Assembly: GCA_020543525.1 (NCBI GenBank)
Contig: JAHYIO010000001.1
Span: 620,001-684,000, forward strand
Reading direction: 5' to 3'
Source of the DNA: Coriolopsis trogii
Taxonomy: Eukaryota; Basidiomycota; Agaricomycetes; Polyporales; Polyporaceae
DNA: 64,000 nt
Shown here: positions 23,623-34,324 of the stretch, piece after piece
How positions within the stretch are numbered: the first letter of the stretch is position 1
Layout of the letters: every line of letters begins with the position of its first letter
The notes under the pieces: generated by a model
Told to the model about the DNA's origin: nothing
Database searches by the model: none
Seen by the model: the letters and a program-made list of their open reading frames with translations, nothing else
Made by a program: the position numbers and the translations under genes

Positions 23623-23940
23623 CACCCGTCGGTCTCCTCGCAGCTCGTTTGGATATATGAGAGGCTTGTGGCGCAGCAGACCGATTCATACTCGTAGAAT
23701 GACGATGAACGTATGTCGTATGGTTTCCTCGCCGATGATCAGTGAGCTGATGGTACTGACGGCTGGAAGTACTGCTAGAGTGGGCCTCTATATACTGAGT
23801 CTAGCGCGCCGGATGATCAGTGTCGACTCGCAACAATGAGGAGCTCCTTGCCGAGCTCGCCCGCTCTTCCATCGCCAGCGTTCTGTGGACGTCAATGCTC
23901 TCGAGGCCTTCCCACTTCCCGACCGAGATCATAAGGATAT
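23623..23940 (+). pseudogene. Epoxide hydrolase remnant split by element 2
   Basis: The sequence from CACCCGTCGGTCTCCT onward aligns by eye with the middle of the epoxide hydrolase at 33773-34060, including the segment coding SPVGLLAW in the intact region. It also matches part of the following intron and the exon with the GPA(G)SSIA stretch. Many substitutions and stops show decay. The left continuation is the last bases before 11590. It cannot encode an enzyme. Confidence 0.7.
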
Positions 23941-24157
23941 AGAGGACACAAGCTGTTACAGGCCCTGATCGTGCTCTTTGAAGCGCCTTCTCATAACCGA
24001 GCATGACACAGGCAATTCGCTGCCATTGAGCACCCCGCGGAAAGACGGGTCAGCTCTGGGTCTCGTGCCTGAGAGGGCAAGGCGTTTACAACGTTTAAGA
24101 GCAGTACCAGCGAGAAGGCTGACACGCCGCCATGAACGTTTCCGGATTGGCGCTCCA

Positions 24158-24172
24158 CATCAGGAAAAAACA
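24158..24172 (+). repeat. Left terminal inverted repeat of element 3
   Basis: CATCAGGAAAAAACA, a perfect complement of 32157-32171. Confidence 0.85.
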
Positions 24173-24484
24173 TTTGTTAGAGAGTCTCCCCTCACGTTCG
24201 GGAGGACTCGAGAGCATTGGTGATGGGATAGCGAGCGCTCGAGACTCACGAGAGCTTTGCTGAGTCTCTCTCGAGCACGCGAGAGCTGCGCGAGACTTGG
24301 GCGCCTCCATCCCAGTCTCGCGGACATACCTTAGCGTAGGAGAGCTCTCCCTATGTTGTTCAAATGGGTCAGTATACACATATCACACGTGGTATTATAA
24401 AACGGCACAGAGTGCGGGCGATCCTATCTGTATAGCGGGGCTGCACTCCACATGAGTCTATCTACGCCGCCAATACAATTGTTC
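24173..24484. other. Left arm of element 3, repeat-rich
   Basis: No gene is seen. Many short CTCGAG, GAGACTC and CGAGAG motifs cluster at 24190-24330. A similar CTCGAG/CACGAG-rich patch occurs in the right arm (31990-32155). They may be subterminal sites. Confidence 0.5.
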
Positions 24485-25231
24485 TTATCTCTCGTCGCGC
24501 CCATCTTGATCGTCATCGAACATTTCCATGAATCGACGTATAGCGGGTGGATACCTGGACGGGGATGATGGCCATAAGCTGAGGAAATCGGACAGGTCAG
24601 ACGGGTCGGAGGGAATGCGAAGGGGAGATGTGCGTAGGTCCTCGTACGCCGTACTCGCAGCACTCGATTCGTGGTCACTACAATGAATCTCCACCGCCTC
24701 CTCCTCTTCATCATCCCCGGACAATTGCGAGTCTGCGGAGGAGTCAGAGGAGCTGCGGGACTCGTCTCCGCCTTCATACCCCTCCATGTCTACCATTCCA
24801 CCTGCATCGGATGTCTGCGAGGCATAGCCGTCCAGGCTGCCATCATGCAACCTGCAAAAGTGATCAGAGCGTGATGAGTAGGTTGTAGGACAAGTTCGAG
24901 CTTAAAGTCACCAACTGAGAAAATAATGCGGCTCGGCGCATGCCAATGATTCGGGCCCATTCCTGTGTAATCTCCATCTCCACCGGGCTTTGTGACGTGC
25001 GCACTTCTTCACATCTGGCATTGCATGCACTGCGTATGGGAATGTCTCTGTACATGTAGTAAACGAGACGTTCGAGATAAGTTCTGCCAGAGCGAGTGAA
25101 CAGGAGGTTGCGTACATGGGCCAGGGTAGCTCTTCCTCTTCTGGTTGCGAGCTGGGAACCCACATCAGATGATGTTCACGTATTTGTATTTTGAGCCGCG
25201 AATCTGGTTCTTGACAAGGTCGAGAGGACAA
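24485..25231 (-). CDS. Hypothetical protein with acidic tail in element 3
   Basis: A minus-strand frame (24485-24850) encodes a strongly acidic Ser/Asp/Glu-rich tail (SRSSSDSSADSQLSGDDEEE) ending FDDDQDGRDER. An upstream open region to 25231 could be joined by an intron with acceptor CTTTTGCAG near 24855. Two upstream frames are open and the splice phase supports only one, so the N-terminal sequence is undecided. I do not recognise a family. It could be a third element gene, a decayed DUF6532-like gene or chance. Confidence 0.3.
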
Positions 25232-26120
25232 TGAGCGATCACGGCGGTAGAGAATGTCGAGGATGCCTGCCCGAAGCGCCTATTCAGGGCAAGGCGACAC
25301 TAGACGCCAGAAGCACGCTATTGCCGCTTAACGCTCCTCTCTCTGCCGTCTTCCCTGTGACTCTCACCCTGGCTTGACGTCCATCCTCGATATCTTGTAG
25401 TCTTTCATTCGCATACCTCCTTGACGCGCCTGATGACAACGACTTTCTGCGGGAGTCTCGCATCTCGTCACAAATTGGACGGTACACAAATTACGAACCC
25501 CGTCTGGCCGACCACTACACTTCAGACGACGCTGTCCTCAGCACCCATAGCGGGGGAGGACAACATGCCGCGATATCGACGAGGACAAGGAGGAGGAGGA
25601 GGAGATGATCTGGATGTCCGAGAGGACTATGAAGATGGTGAGTCAGAACGACACTACGGAACCACCTCCGTTCCCAAACCAGAGTCTCCTGCCCTCGTCT
25701 CCGCATACCACATCAGTCACATCACGAAAACGCCCTTCGTCAGAGCTGCACGTTGCGTCGGACGTACCTTCGTGGTCCATGAAGGCTGACATAGACTACT
25801 TTGAGGGGGCCTGTACGCCCCGAAGACGTGGGAGCAGAGTTGTCTCCCGGGAGGAGTGGTTGGCCCCATCTAGAACCATATTATCGCCGCCCTCGAGCTT
25901 ACCGTTGCCAGCGGAAATGGTCCAGTGAAGACTTGGCCGATGAAGGATGCTCGCGCGTATCCGGCAAGAGTCCCCGAGCGGACTTTGTCTATTAGACAAC
26001 TTCTGCCAGGCTTGATTCAATCAGGGCTGCAGGTATGTATTTGCATCGCTCTTTCTGATCACTCATATGCTGACCATTCGTTCACATGATACGAAAAGCA
26101 CACACATACATGCGTGAGTA
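25232..26120. other. Unassigned part of element 3
   Basis: Short plus-strand frames occur (for example 25421-25789 with an Arg/Gly-rich patch) but no coherent exon chain or motif. It may be the remains of a gene. Confidence 0.4.
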
Positions 26121-26187
26121 CCGTTGTGTTACCATAATTGGACTACTTCCCCTCGGGGGAACTCGTCCATTTATGGTAACACAACGG
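26121..26187. repeat. 17-bp perfect inverted repeat with paired core
   Basis: Arms 26121-26137 (CCGTTGTGTTACCATAA) and 26171-26187 are exact reverse complements. The 33-nt interior can partly pair as well (GGACTACTTCCCC against GGGGGAACTCGTCC), which makes one long imperfect hairpin. It lies about 260 bp beyond the 3' end of the transposase gene. Confidence 0.9.
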
Positions 26188-26450
26188 CAACTGATGAGCT
26201 GGGCTTGTCCTCTCTTTCAACCCGCAGACCACATTATGTCGACCGGATCGCCAGGCAGTTTTGTGTTCGCATACTGTTGCCCCATGAAGTCACAAGCATC
26301 TGCCTCTGCTGTTCGCCTCACACGGGATGCCTGCTCGATGCGTGCATACTCGTGAGGGCCCGAGGGCTACAGGCATGCGGTACGAACCTTTGCACGGTCT
26401 CTCTGTCTGATGACATCTGGAGCGCAACGGTGGTATCATACATATGTATC

Positions 26451-29400
26451 CTAAGCAGAAACAAGATGCCGTAGCAGTACAAAGTCCTGATGTCGTAGAT
26501 ACGGGTTGACGAAGTACTTGTTACATTTATCTAAGATGTTGTGCGTGGTCCAGGTTGAGTCGACTCGCTTGCCCCATATCGGGATTAGGTGGCAACTTCG
26601 GACTATCTGAGTAAGGGGAATAATGGATGCTCGGCGGCGGTGGTTGCGAGTAGACCAAGAAACTCGAAACATGCCTGAGTCCGGATCTGGTTGGCGGAGC
26701 GGTGTAAACCACTCGACGTAGGCGACTGGGTGCTTCGTATACTGTGTGCCGTAGGCATCCGGAAGACGAAATATCGCCCTGACTCGGGCGACACAAAGGC
26801 CTGCAAGACACAAATCATACGTCAGCGGCGGGCAGAGCGTAGCGCTAACATGAATGAACCTCTACCTCCAAGCGGATTGCGATAATCAAAAGCCAAGTCG
26901 CCCGGAGACTCGAAGGCTAGAACGGTATCAAAACAAGCTGCTGTTGGTGCGCAAAGCGGCCGCTTGCGTTTTGCAGGCATAGCGCGTATTGTATCCTTGA
27001 CTGGTGTACGGGAGACTTGGCGTAGTGCGGGGAGGAATACGTGCATGCGCTTGTACGCTGCGAAGCGTGTGGTAGGAGTGATATGTTGGGCAGCTGCAGG
27101 GAGTGAGTGTGAACGTGTCTGCTTGCGAAGGTAGTCCTCAAGAGACCGCACGAAGTCGATACAGCCGAAATCTTGCTCAAGTTGGCGGACAGACGTTCCC
27201 GGCAGGCCAGGTTCCTTAGCGACACGGTAGGGCGGACTTGGAGTGTCTGTGTGTTGGCCCAGATTATTACTCACCACATCCTCGTCCATATCCACATCTC
27301 CACCCTCGTCTACATTTCCGGAAGCAGGGGGGACGAGAGAGACCGACAAGGGCTCAGCCCAGGCAAGGTAGGCGTTAAAGCGGGCGACAGCTTCTCTCCG
27401 GTTGAGCCAGATGGTCATCTGCTTGATATATGCCTTCTTGTTAGAGGCCGCGTAGCCCTGCTTGGCATAGTCGATGTGCAGCCGCTCTGAGCCTTCTGTG
27501 TTGTAGCCATCAGTCGTGCCAAGCTTCCGAATGGATAGGATGTAGTGGAGTGCGGAGTGTAATTTGGGAATATTGAAGTGGTCGCGCGTGCCATTCTCGA
27601 CGAAAACGTGTTTGTTCTCATGAAAAGTTGTCCAAGCGTGATCGAGACAAGCGAGAGAGTGGTCGTCGTGAGCCTCGAAGTGTGCATAGTAGATGAAGTC
27701 AAGGACGGCGCGGACAGCGCGCAAGGTCGCAGCATCTGCTGCCCCGGTGATGGCTCCCACGAAAACCTTCTCCATATTCTTGTACTCTGTCCCTGTCCAC
27801 TGTGTCACCAACGAGATACCACGCTTGAAGTGCCTCAGGCTCGGGTGGGACGGCATCGCCTTGAATCGACGGTCCAGTTCTTCAGGTCCTCCCTCAAGAC
27901 TCTCGGTCGCCCAGGATACGGTATGGTCTTTGAAGACGCCCTTGTGAAGTTGGTGTAAGAGGTCGGGAGTGATACAGGAGAAGATGTCGCAGTAAGGAAG
28001 CGTTCGCCAGAAGGGGTCGATGGCACGGAGTCCGAGTTCTTTGAACTCGCGAGGTTTGTCGCCTGCAGCTTGTTCTTGAATGATCTCCCATACTGACGTT
28101 TGGTCTTTCATGACTGAATACACAGGTTCGCCCAGTTTCGAAGCGTGAACGGAACATTTGGGGCAGAAGTTCTCCTGGCAGCCTGTGATGAGGCACTGCT
28201 CTGGGTGGTCGGCGATGTAGGCTGCGAGAATTGGGTGGATCATCCGCACTCGTCCGTCTGCACATACCATCTCTACTCCCGTTTTTGCAGCCTCAATCAG
28301 AGGCTCGAGGATTGTCCGCATACACTCATGGAACAGGCGATAACCTTCCAGAGATCGCCGAGAACCCTTCGTGAAACATTCAAGTTTCGTCACTGGTAAG
28401 TAGCCGACCAGAATCGTGGCGCGTTTAGATGGCTGACGACGGATGCTCTTTGGGATGTTGCCGATAGATAGATATACCGGCCAGGCTTGTTTGTCGCCGG
28501 AGAAGCGCGAGAGCTGGGTCTTGTCCGACGACAAGATAACAGGAGTAATTGTAGCCCCAGACGGCATTTCATCCTTACATCATACGAGTAAGTACGACAT
28601 GCTTCAGAGCCTAGCCTTAACGTAACTGACTTGGGTCTTCCACCACCAGTCCCCAGTCCACATCTCATCGAAAATGCGACGGTTTCCCTCTGCGTCTGCG
28701 AACAGCATCTCCGGAAGGTAGCGGAGTTCCTCCCTGAATGCGGGATTGCCGACAAGCTCGCGGATGCATTCCACCGGGTTCCGTCGCCACAGCTCGATGT
28801 CCTCCGTTATGAGCTCTCCGTTCTCATCGGTACGGTTCCCTTCGATCTGCCATTCATCGCACACCCATCCGGGCCCGGACGGAAGTGCGTCGACCTTCTG
28901 CATGAACGCGTATTTGTTTTTGAAGGACGGTCGCGTCTGCGTGCGTGTCTGTATCGTGAATTGTGTGTGGTACACTGATGAGATTGTATGCGAGAAATAT
29001 ATATGGGAAGATCACGCACGATGGGCAAGGTGAGGTAATCGTCAATCGCTTCTTGACTCAAACCGCTCGTAACTAACCACTCTGCCAGCTCCCATTCCTC
29101 CCGGTTTGCGAAGGGCGTGAACGTGCTATCACCTTGGGTGGCCTTGAGGGCTTGAAGCTCCTCGAAGGATGTCCGCGTGTCACGGAGAACGGAGGCGGCA
29201 TCGCCTGGGAACTCTCCGACCCACGGTTTCTTCGGCAGGCCACCAGCCTCAATGTCGTCAACCTCCTCAATGGTCGTCTGGCGCTGACCGGGAGGGGGTA
29301 CAGATGGTGGGTCGGCCTCGACATCTTCCATTGCCTCGGGTGAGGTTGCATGTCCGGGTGCATCGATGCCGTTGAAGCCATCGAAGGTATCACTTTCGGG

Positions 29401-29577
29401 AATGTGGCCAGCCAGTGGGACCCCTGAGATGTCGGTAGAGTTTGTGATGGAAGCCCCGACTTGCTCATTAAGAGCGCGGCTGCAGTCGGGGCTTTGCGAA
29501 ATATGCGAGCGGAGACCTTGCAAGGTTGGTTTGGCCTTGTTGCAGTTGCCGCAGATGTACGAACGCTTCCCGCTCAT
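26451..29577 (-). CDS. Plavaka transposase of element 3
   Basis: The gene is read from ATG 29577 (MSGKRSYICGNCNKAKPTL), a zinc finger with C..C..H..C spacing, to TAG at 26451-26453. Introns lie near 28.85-29.05, 28.57-28.63 and 26.82-26.87 kb, plus one near 26.6 kb. The core shows TPVILSSDKTQLSRFSGDKQ (first Asp), SCITPDLLHQLHKGVFKDH (second Asp), FNIPKLHSALHY and SERLHIDYAKQGY (catalytic Glu). The tail has YVEWFTP and ends in FVNPYLRHQDFVLL. It resembles the element 2 transposase much more than that of element 1. No internal stop was seen after splicing, so it may be active. The start lies 229 bp from the divergent DUF6532 start. Confidence 0.85.
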
Positions 29578-29805
29578 TGTGCCCTTTTGTGCAGGTCGGA
29601 AGCGAATAGTGACACAGAGAGCGAGTGGTCGGTGACCCGAGATGAGGTGTTGGGGACTGGGGACCGAAAGAGTGCGGAAGAGAAATGTCACCCCTGAAAT
29701 GTGACCCATTTGGGCAATGCTCGCTGAGTCACACTATCCTCTTGCCCTCGCGCGACCCAGCAATCAGGCTGAAGTCCCATCTCAACCTCTCTTGCTCTGT
29801 CTACT
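29578..29805. promoter_or_regulatory. Shared divergent promoter of element 3
   Basis: A 228-bp gap separates the two divergent ATGs. It contains the only room for both promoters, so shared control of transposase and DUF6532 protein is likely. Confidence 0.55.
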
Positions 29806-31833
29806 ATGCCTCGCCATACAGTCATTCGATCCAGCGACGAAGAGAACGATGATGATGAAGACAAGGTTTGTCATAACATGATCATCTAATGCCGGTCAAC
29901 TGATGGATGGCTTCCATTCTATAGGATGACAGCCAGTCACAAACAACCCGCAAACGCAAACGCAAGCAGACTGAGAAGCAAATGCAGTTAGGTGACATCC
30001 CACAACTGTGCTACCTCTTTCAGGCACTACTAAATCTGCTCGGAACGTAACCAGACAGCGAGAAGGCCAAGCGAGAACAGTCTGAGCTGAAGCAGCTGCA
30101 TCGTGACTTGAAGAACATGGAAAAGCTCATCGCTACCCTAGGCAAGGGTGGCACCCATGCGCCGCAGCCGGAAGACTATGACCGGATCCCTCCAGAGTCT
30201 GAAGATGGGGATAGCAACGAGGAGAATGATCCCTCTGTTTCTTTGAGACCATCGGTGAGTCACCTAGTACGTACAAGCACACTTTGTTGAGCAAGCAAAT
30301 TATATACATCCTAGGTACGAAAGAAGACAACTACCCCACTGCCAACCCCAGTGACTCCCCGTATACGACGTCGCGAAGGTGATGTACCTCTCCCACCTCT
30401 GACTCCGCGACGTGGTAGTGCTTCTGGTGGCAATTCTCCTATCTCACCAGCTGCAACCTCCCCGCATGCGCCCGTCACTGCTCCCGCACCTCAGCTTACA
30501 TCGACAATTGCTCCTTCTGATGCTCGGAGCACTCCAACGCCATCCTCACCCATGCCGCCGCCTCCCGATGCACTCCGTCCAACTACTACCATCTCCACAA
30601 GTTCGATAGATTCTGTGACTGTGCCTATCACCGCGCCTCGTGATCAAATGATTTCAGCACCGTTCCGGAATGGCAGGGTCCCGGAACGGTCCAGCCGACC
30701 CAACGCCCAGGACTATGAAGATGAGGTCAAGACACTTATCCTTGACGCGGTGAAGGTATACTCTTGCTATGTTTACACTGTCGATGCCTTCCCCAGTCCT
30801 GCCAAGCAACGCGAACTTGTCTGCCGAGCATGGAAGACCATCTGTGAGGCACGCGAGAAGCCAGTAGTCTGGTGGCTGTCGGACCGCATGATACGTTGCG
30901 TAGGCTTATCATACTTCCCAACCAATGCGGCTTTACTCTGACTCGCTCTTCATTGTGCAGATTGGGGCACGCAAGTCGAGTGCACGCGGTGACGTCTCCG
31001 ACAATGTTCGAGCCCACGTTGCAACAGTGTACAAGTTCCGTGAGGGTCACACAAAGGCCGCGGAGAGGCACAACAAGGACCTCGCTGCAGCCCTACTGCA
31101 GAGGGGCATGTTTCACTATAAGGTGTGTCTTTTATAGATCTGAGCACCGCGCTGTAGCAGTGGCTATGTACTAATTTGTGTACAAACATGCAGAAGTATG
31201 ATCTCACCACCGGCGAGAAGTCGGGCCTAGCCGAGAATGCGTTCATCAAGAAGGCAGCGCAACATGCTTTCTTTGGCACTCGGGCGACGAGCGTAGGGTT
31301 CAAGCATCCCGATCTCTTCAATCCTATGTCAGAGGCTGCCGTCGCCTTTCTCCTGACAGTGGTACGTCAGAATCGCCTATTCTAAGTTGCCTGCAAGGCT
31401 GACCAACACCACTTTCACTTCAGATTCACGCTCACATCCTTGAGTGGCGGACCGGACAACTTATACCCAGCCATTTCGAGGAGAAGGAACACAACGTACA
31501 TTACAACGACTTCCTCAAGGATCTGAAGAAGTACGGCGCAAGTAACCCGGGTGCGTGGCTCAATATCCGCAAGCGACTCTTTGAGAAAGCTTTGTGAGTT
31601 GTCATCAATGTCTAGATTGCCGCCTTTAGCACGCTGATGCGTTATTTAGCCAGGCCGGTGGTGGCTCAGCCCTTGCCGTTGCCGAGTCAAGAGTCTCCTC
31701 CGACGCCATGCAAGCAGCAACCGCTGAGCTTCAAGCGCGAACAGGTCTCACGGACAGCGAGGACGAAGACGACGAACCTGGCCCCAGGAGAGGGGAGAGC
31801 GGTAATATTGGCGGTGGTATGGGATCTCCGTGA
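29806..31833 (+). CDS. DUF6532 protein of element 3
   Basis: The gene is read from ATG 29806 (MPRHTVIRSSDEENDDDED) to TGA 31831-31833 with about eight short introns. The N-terminal part is charged (TRKRKRKQTEKQ) with a short predicted coil (EKAKREQSELKQLHRDLKNM). A Pro/Ser/Thr-rich linker follows, and then the DUF6532 domain from about 30700. Landmarks are YEDEVKTLILDAVKVYSCYV, KYDLTTGEKSGLAENAFIKK, FFGTRATSVGFKHPDLFNPM and the core helix AAVAFLLTVIHAHILEWRTG. FEEKEHNVHYNDFLKDL and an acidic tail complete it. The domain has no known biochemical role. Position in the element and the basic N-terminus suggest a nuclear accessory protein for transposition, which is inference. Confidence 0.8.
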
Positions 31834-32156
31834 TTCTCTCAGACGTTGAAGTCCGAGTCGGATAGATGGCGCGTTATCATACATAGTATTAGAGTATATA
31901 CCTTCAATCCACTGCTTAATTGCCCCCCCCCCCCCCCAAAATCTGTCCGAGTATGCGTGCATGGATCAGACTATCATTGCAGTGTGCAGTGTTCGAGTGT
32001 GCTCACGAGTACTCGGTGAGGCCTCACCGAGCGCCTCTGTGATACTCACGAGCACTTGCGAGGCGCTAGCAGGGGCTATGTCGTACTCCTGAAAGGGGTA
32101 CTTGTCTCTCACTTCGATCACCGCTCTCGAGACCTCAGAGTACTCTCGAGACATCC
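31834..32156. other. Right arm of element 3
   Basis: No gene. It holds a 15-bp C run (31923-31937), an inverted CGGTGAGGCCTCACCG at about 32008-32023, and CTCGAG-type repeats like those of the left arm. Confidence 0.6.
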
Positions 32157-32171
32157 TGTTTTTTCCTGATG
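32157..32171 (-). repeat. Right terminal inverted repeat of element 3
   Basis: It reads CATCAGGAAAAAACA on the minus strand, a perfect match to the left end. CA follows as the target duplication. Confidence 0.85.
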
Positions 32172-32666
32172 CATCACATCTCTACCCTTACGCATCTACC
32201 GCCTTTTCGTGAGTCTCTACCACGATAGGCTCGTATGTGACCAGTAAGAGGTGGCTTGCATTCGCTCAGCTAACCAGTTGATGTCCTGTATTCACTAGAA
32301 GATAGTACTACCCCATGATGTTCGGTGCTGCATGAAACTATAGATATAATAATACATGGCCAAGGTTTCGTATACTGCGGTGCGAATGGAGTCGATTACC
32401 AATGGCAGCATGGTCAAGCCGTGGCTGGGGTTAGTTACCGAGCCCTCCCCAGCAGCAAGCGTCGTCACAGCTACCGAAGCCTGGTGTGACCGTATACGGG
32501 CATGGACGCTTCTATTCCCTAGATTCACGTCATCTGACTGATTGGTTCTCAAGCACTACTAAAGAGTCAGCTCCGAAGCGAACCCCCTTGTCACTTTCGT
32601 CCCTCACTCACCACCAGAGTTGACGTTCCCCGTTCCCGTTCCGCCCCCTGCAGTCGCCGACCACCA
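32172..32666. other. Upstream region of epoxide hydrolase
   Basis: No gene seen in about 495 bp. It must hold the promoter of the downstream gene. No clear TATA box is visible near the start. Confidence 0.5.
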
Positions 32667-34324
32667 ATGGCCGCAGGCCCGGAACACCCATACAAGGTGA
32701 ACGTCCCAGACGCGGACCTCGAGCTACTCAAGCAGAAACTCGACCTTGTCCGCTTCCCAGACGAGCTCAATGACGCCGGGTGGGACTACGGCGTCCCTCT
32801 GGCGCACGTCAAGAGGCTCGTGGAGCACTGGAAGAACGGTTTTGACTGGCGCAAGCACGAAACGGAAATCAACACGCTCCCGCAGTTCACGCGGGATATA
32901 CCTGTCGAAGGGCACGGAACGCTGAACGTCCACTATGTGCATCAGAAAAGCGAGAGGGAGAAGGCGATTCCCCTGCTATTCATACATGGATGTGGGTGTT
33001 CAGCTATACGTTGATGTAGATATACTGACCGAATGATGCCTGTTTCCATCTCCGGGCAGGGCCCGGCCATTTTCTCGAGGTCCGGAAGGTGCTGCCGCTG
33101 CTGACTGCAGACCAGCCAGACCAGCCGAGCTTCCATGTGGTGGTCCCCAGCCTGCCTGCGTTCGGCTTCTCTGAAAGTCCGAAGAAGGCAGGCTTTGCGG
33201 CACGACAGTACGCGGAGGTAGGCGGAAGTTCCAGTAGCGTAACACCGGCGAAGTAGCTGAGCGCGGGGTCCCAGGTCCTAAACAAGCTCATGATAAGCCT
33301 GGGATACAATGAGTATGGTGAGTATGCATACGTCGCGGAAATGTGCATCGGTATTTGACCCTATTTTCTGTTGAAAGTGGTGCAAGGAGGCGACTGGGGG
33401 CACATTGTATGCTCGCTGCTATTCGGCCTGATACCTCATTTGCTGAATGCGGCATGCCCTCTAGCTCGGCGGCTGGCTTTCTCACTTCCACGCTCAGACG
33501 CATGTCAAGGGCTGGCTCTCGAACATGCCCCTGTGAGGTTCCCCGTCGCTGCTCCACGCTTTGTCACTATCTCGCCCTGACCATACCTTTTTCAGAGCAG
33601 CAGCACCTTCTTTCACCTCCTTCCCTGGGCTCTACATCAGACATTTAGTGACGCCCTACACTGAAAATGAGAAGAAAGGGCTAACGAATAGCGCCAAATT
33701 CAACACCAAGGGCAATGGATACATGCATCAGCAATCCACACGGCCGCAGACACTCGGGTATGGCCTAGCAGACTCACCCGTCGGTCTCCTGGCTTGGATA
33801 TACGAGAAGCTTGTAGCATGGACCGATTCGTACCCGTGGACGGACGATGAAGGTGAGCTGGGCTCTGAGCTATTGCCGACGGATACACAATGGCTGATGC
33901 CCCTGGCCACTGGAACTTGTAGTACTGGAATGGATCTCGGTATACTAGTTCTCGCGCGCAGGACCTGCAGCATCGACCCGCATCTACAAGGAGATAATCG
34001 CGGGACCTGCCGGCTCTTCCATCGCTGGCGTGAAGTGGACGCCCATCCCCTTGGGCTTTTCTCACTTTCCGGGTGAGCTAATCAGAGTACCCGGAACGTA
34101 AGTGGCTCAATTGTAGATGTTGTGGTTTCTAACCAAGCCGACGTGCCCTGGATTGCTCTAGGTGGTTGCGCACACTCGGGAAAGTCGTCTTTGAGAGCGA
34201 ACATGACCACGGAGGACACTTCGCTGCGTTCGAGCAGCCCGAGGAACTGGTGAAGGATGTTAGGGACATGTTTGGGAAAGGCGGTCCGGCGTTCGGCGTC
34301 GTACCTGGAAAGGATGGGTATTGA
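32667..34324 (+). pseudogene. Microsomal-type epoxide hydrolase with one premature TAG
   Basis: The alpha/beta-hydrolase opens epoxides to diols. The gene starts MAAGPEHPYKVNVPDADLE with the EHN N-terminal domain (RFPDELNDAGWDYGVPLAHV). The oxyanion motif HGWPGHF forms across the first intron (32992-33059). The nucleophile motif GGDWG is present, and HDHGGHFAA supplies the catalytic His near the end. Introns include 33539-33596 (GTGAGG..TTTCAG) and one ending at 33922. TAG at 33946-33948 replaces the Trp expected in the segment EWISVY(W)FSRAGPAAS. The intron after GGDWGHI leaves the protein a few residues short. Everything downstream of the stop is still open to TGA 34322-34324, so the lesion is recent, or a sequencing or recoding case. 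Confidence 0.8.

Larger units (their letters stand above)
24158..32171. mobile_element. Plavaka-class DNA transposon, element 3
   Basis: An 8,014-bp unit with perfect 15-bp terminal inverted repeats CATCAGGAAAAAACA (24158-24172 and 32157-32171). It is flanked by CA on both sides (24156-24157 and 32172-32173). It carries a minus-strand Plavaka transposase (26451-29577) and a plus-strand DUF6532 gene (29806-31833), with 228 bp between their starts. It also has a long left arm with an unassigned acidic frame. The first seven bases of the ends are the same as in element 2, but the internal sequence is clearly different, so this is a separate subfamily. Confidence 0.88.

Noticed and set aside
2289..32171. 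Simple tandem duplication of one Plavaka element
   Set aside because: The three transposases and accessory proteins differ strongly in sequence, orientation and end sequences, so separate insertions are more likely.
33535..33600. Apparent TGA stop in the epoxide hydrolase after NMPL
   Set aside because: The TGA belongs to a normal intron (GTGAGG..TTTTTCAG) whose removal gives the expected AAAPSFTSFPGLY continuation.
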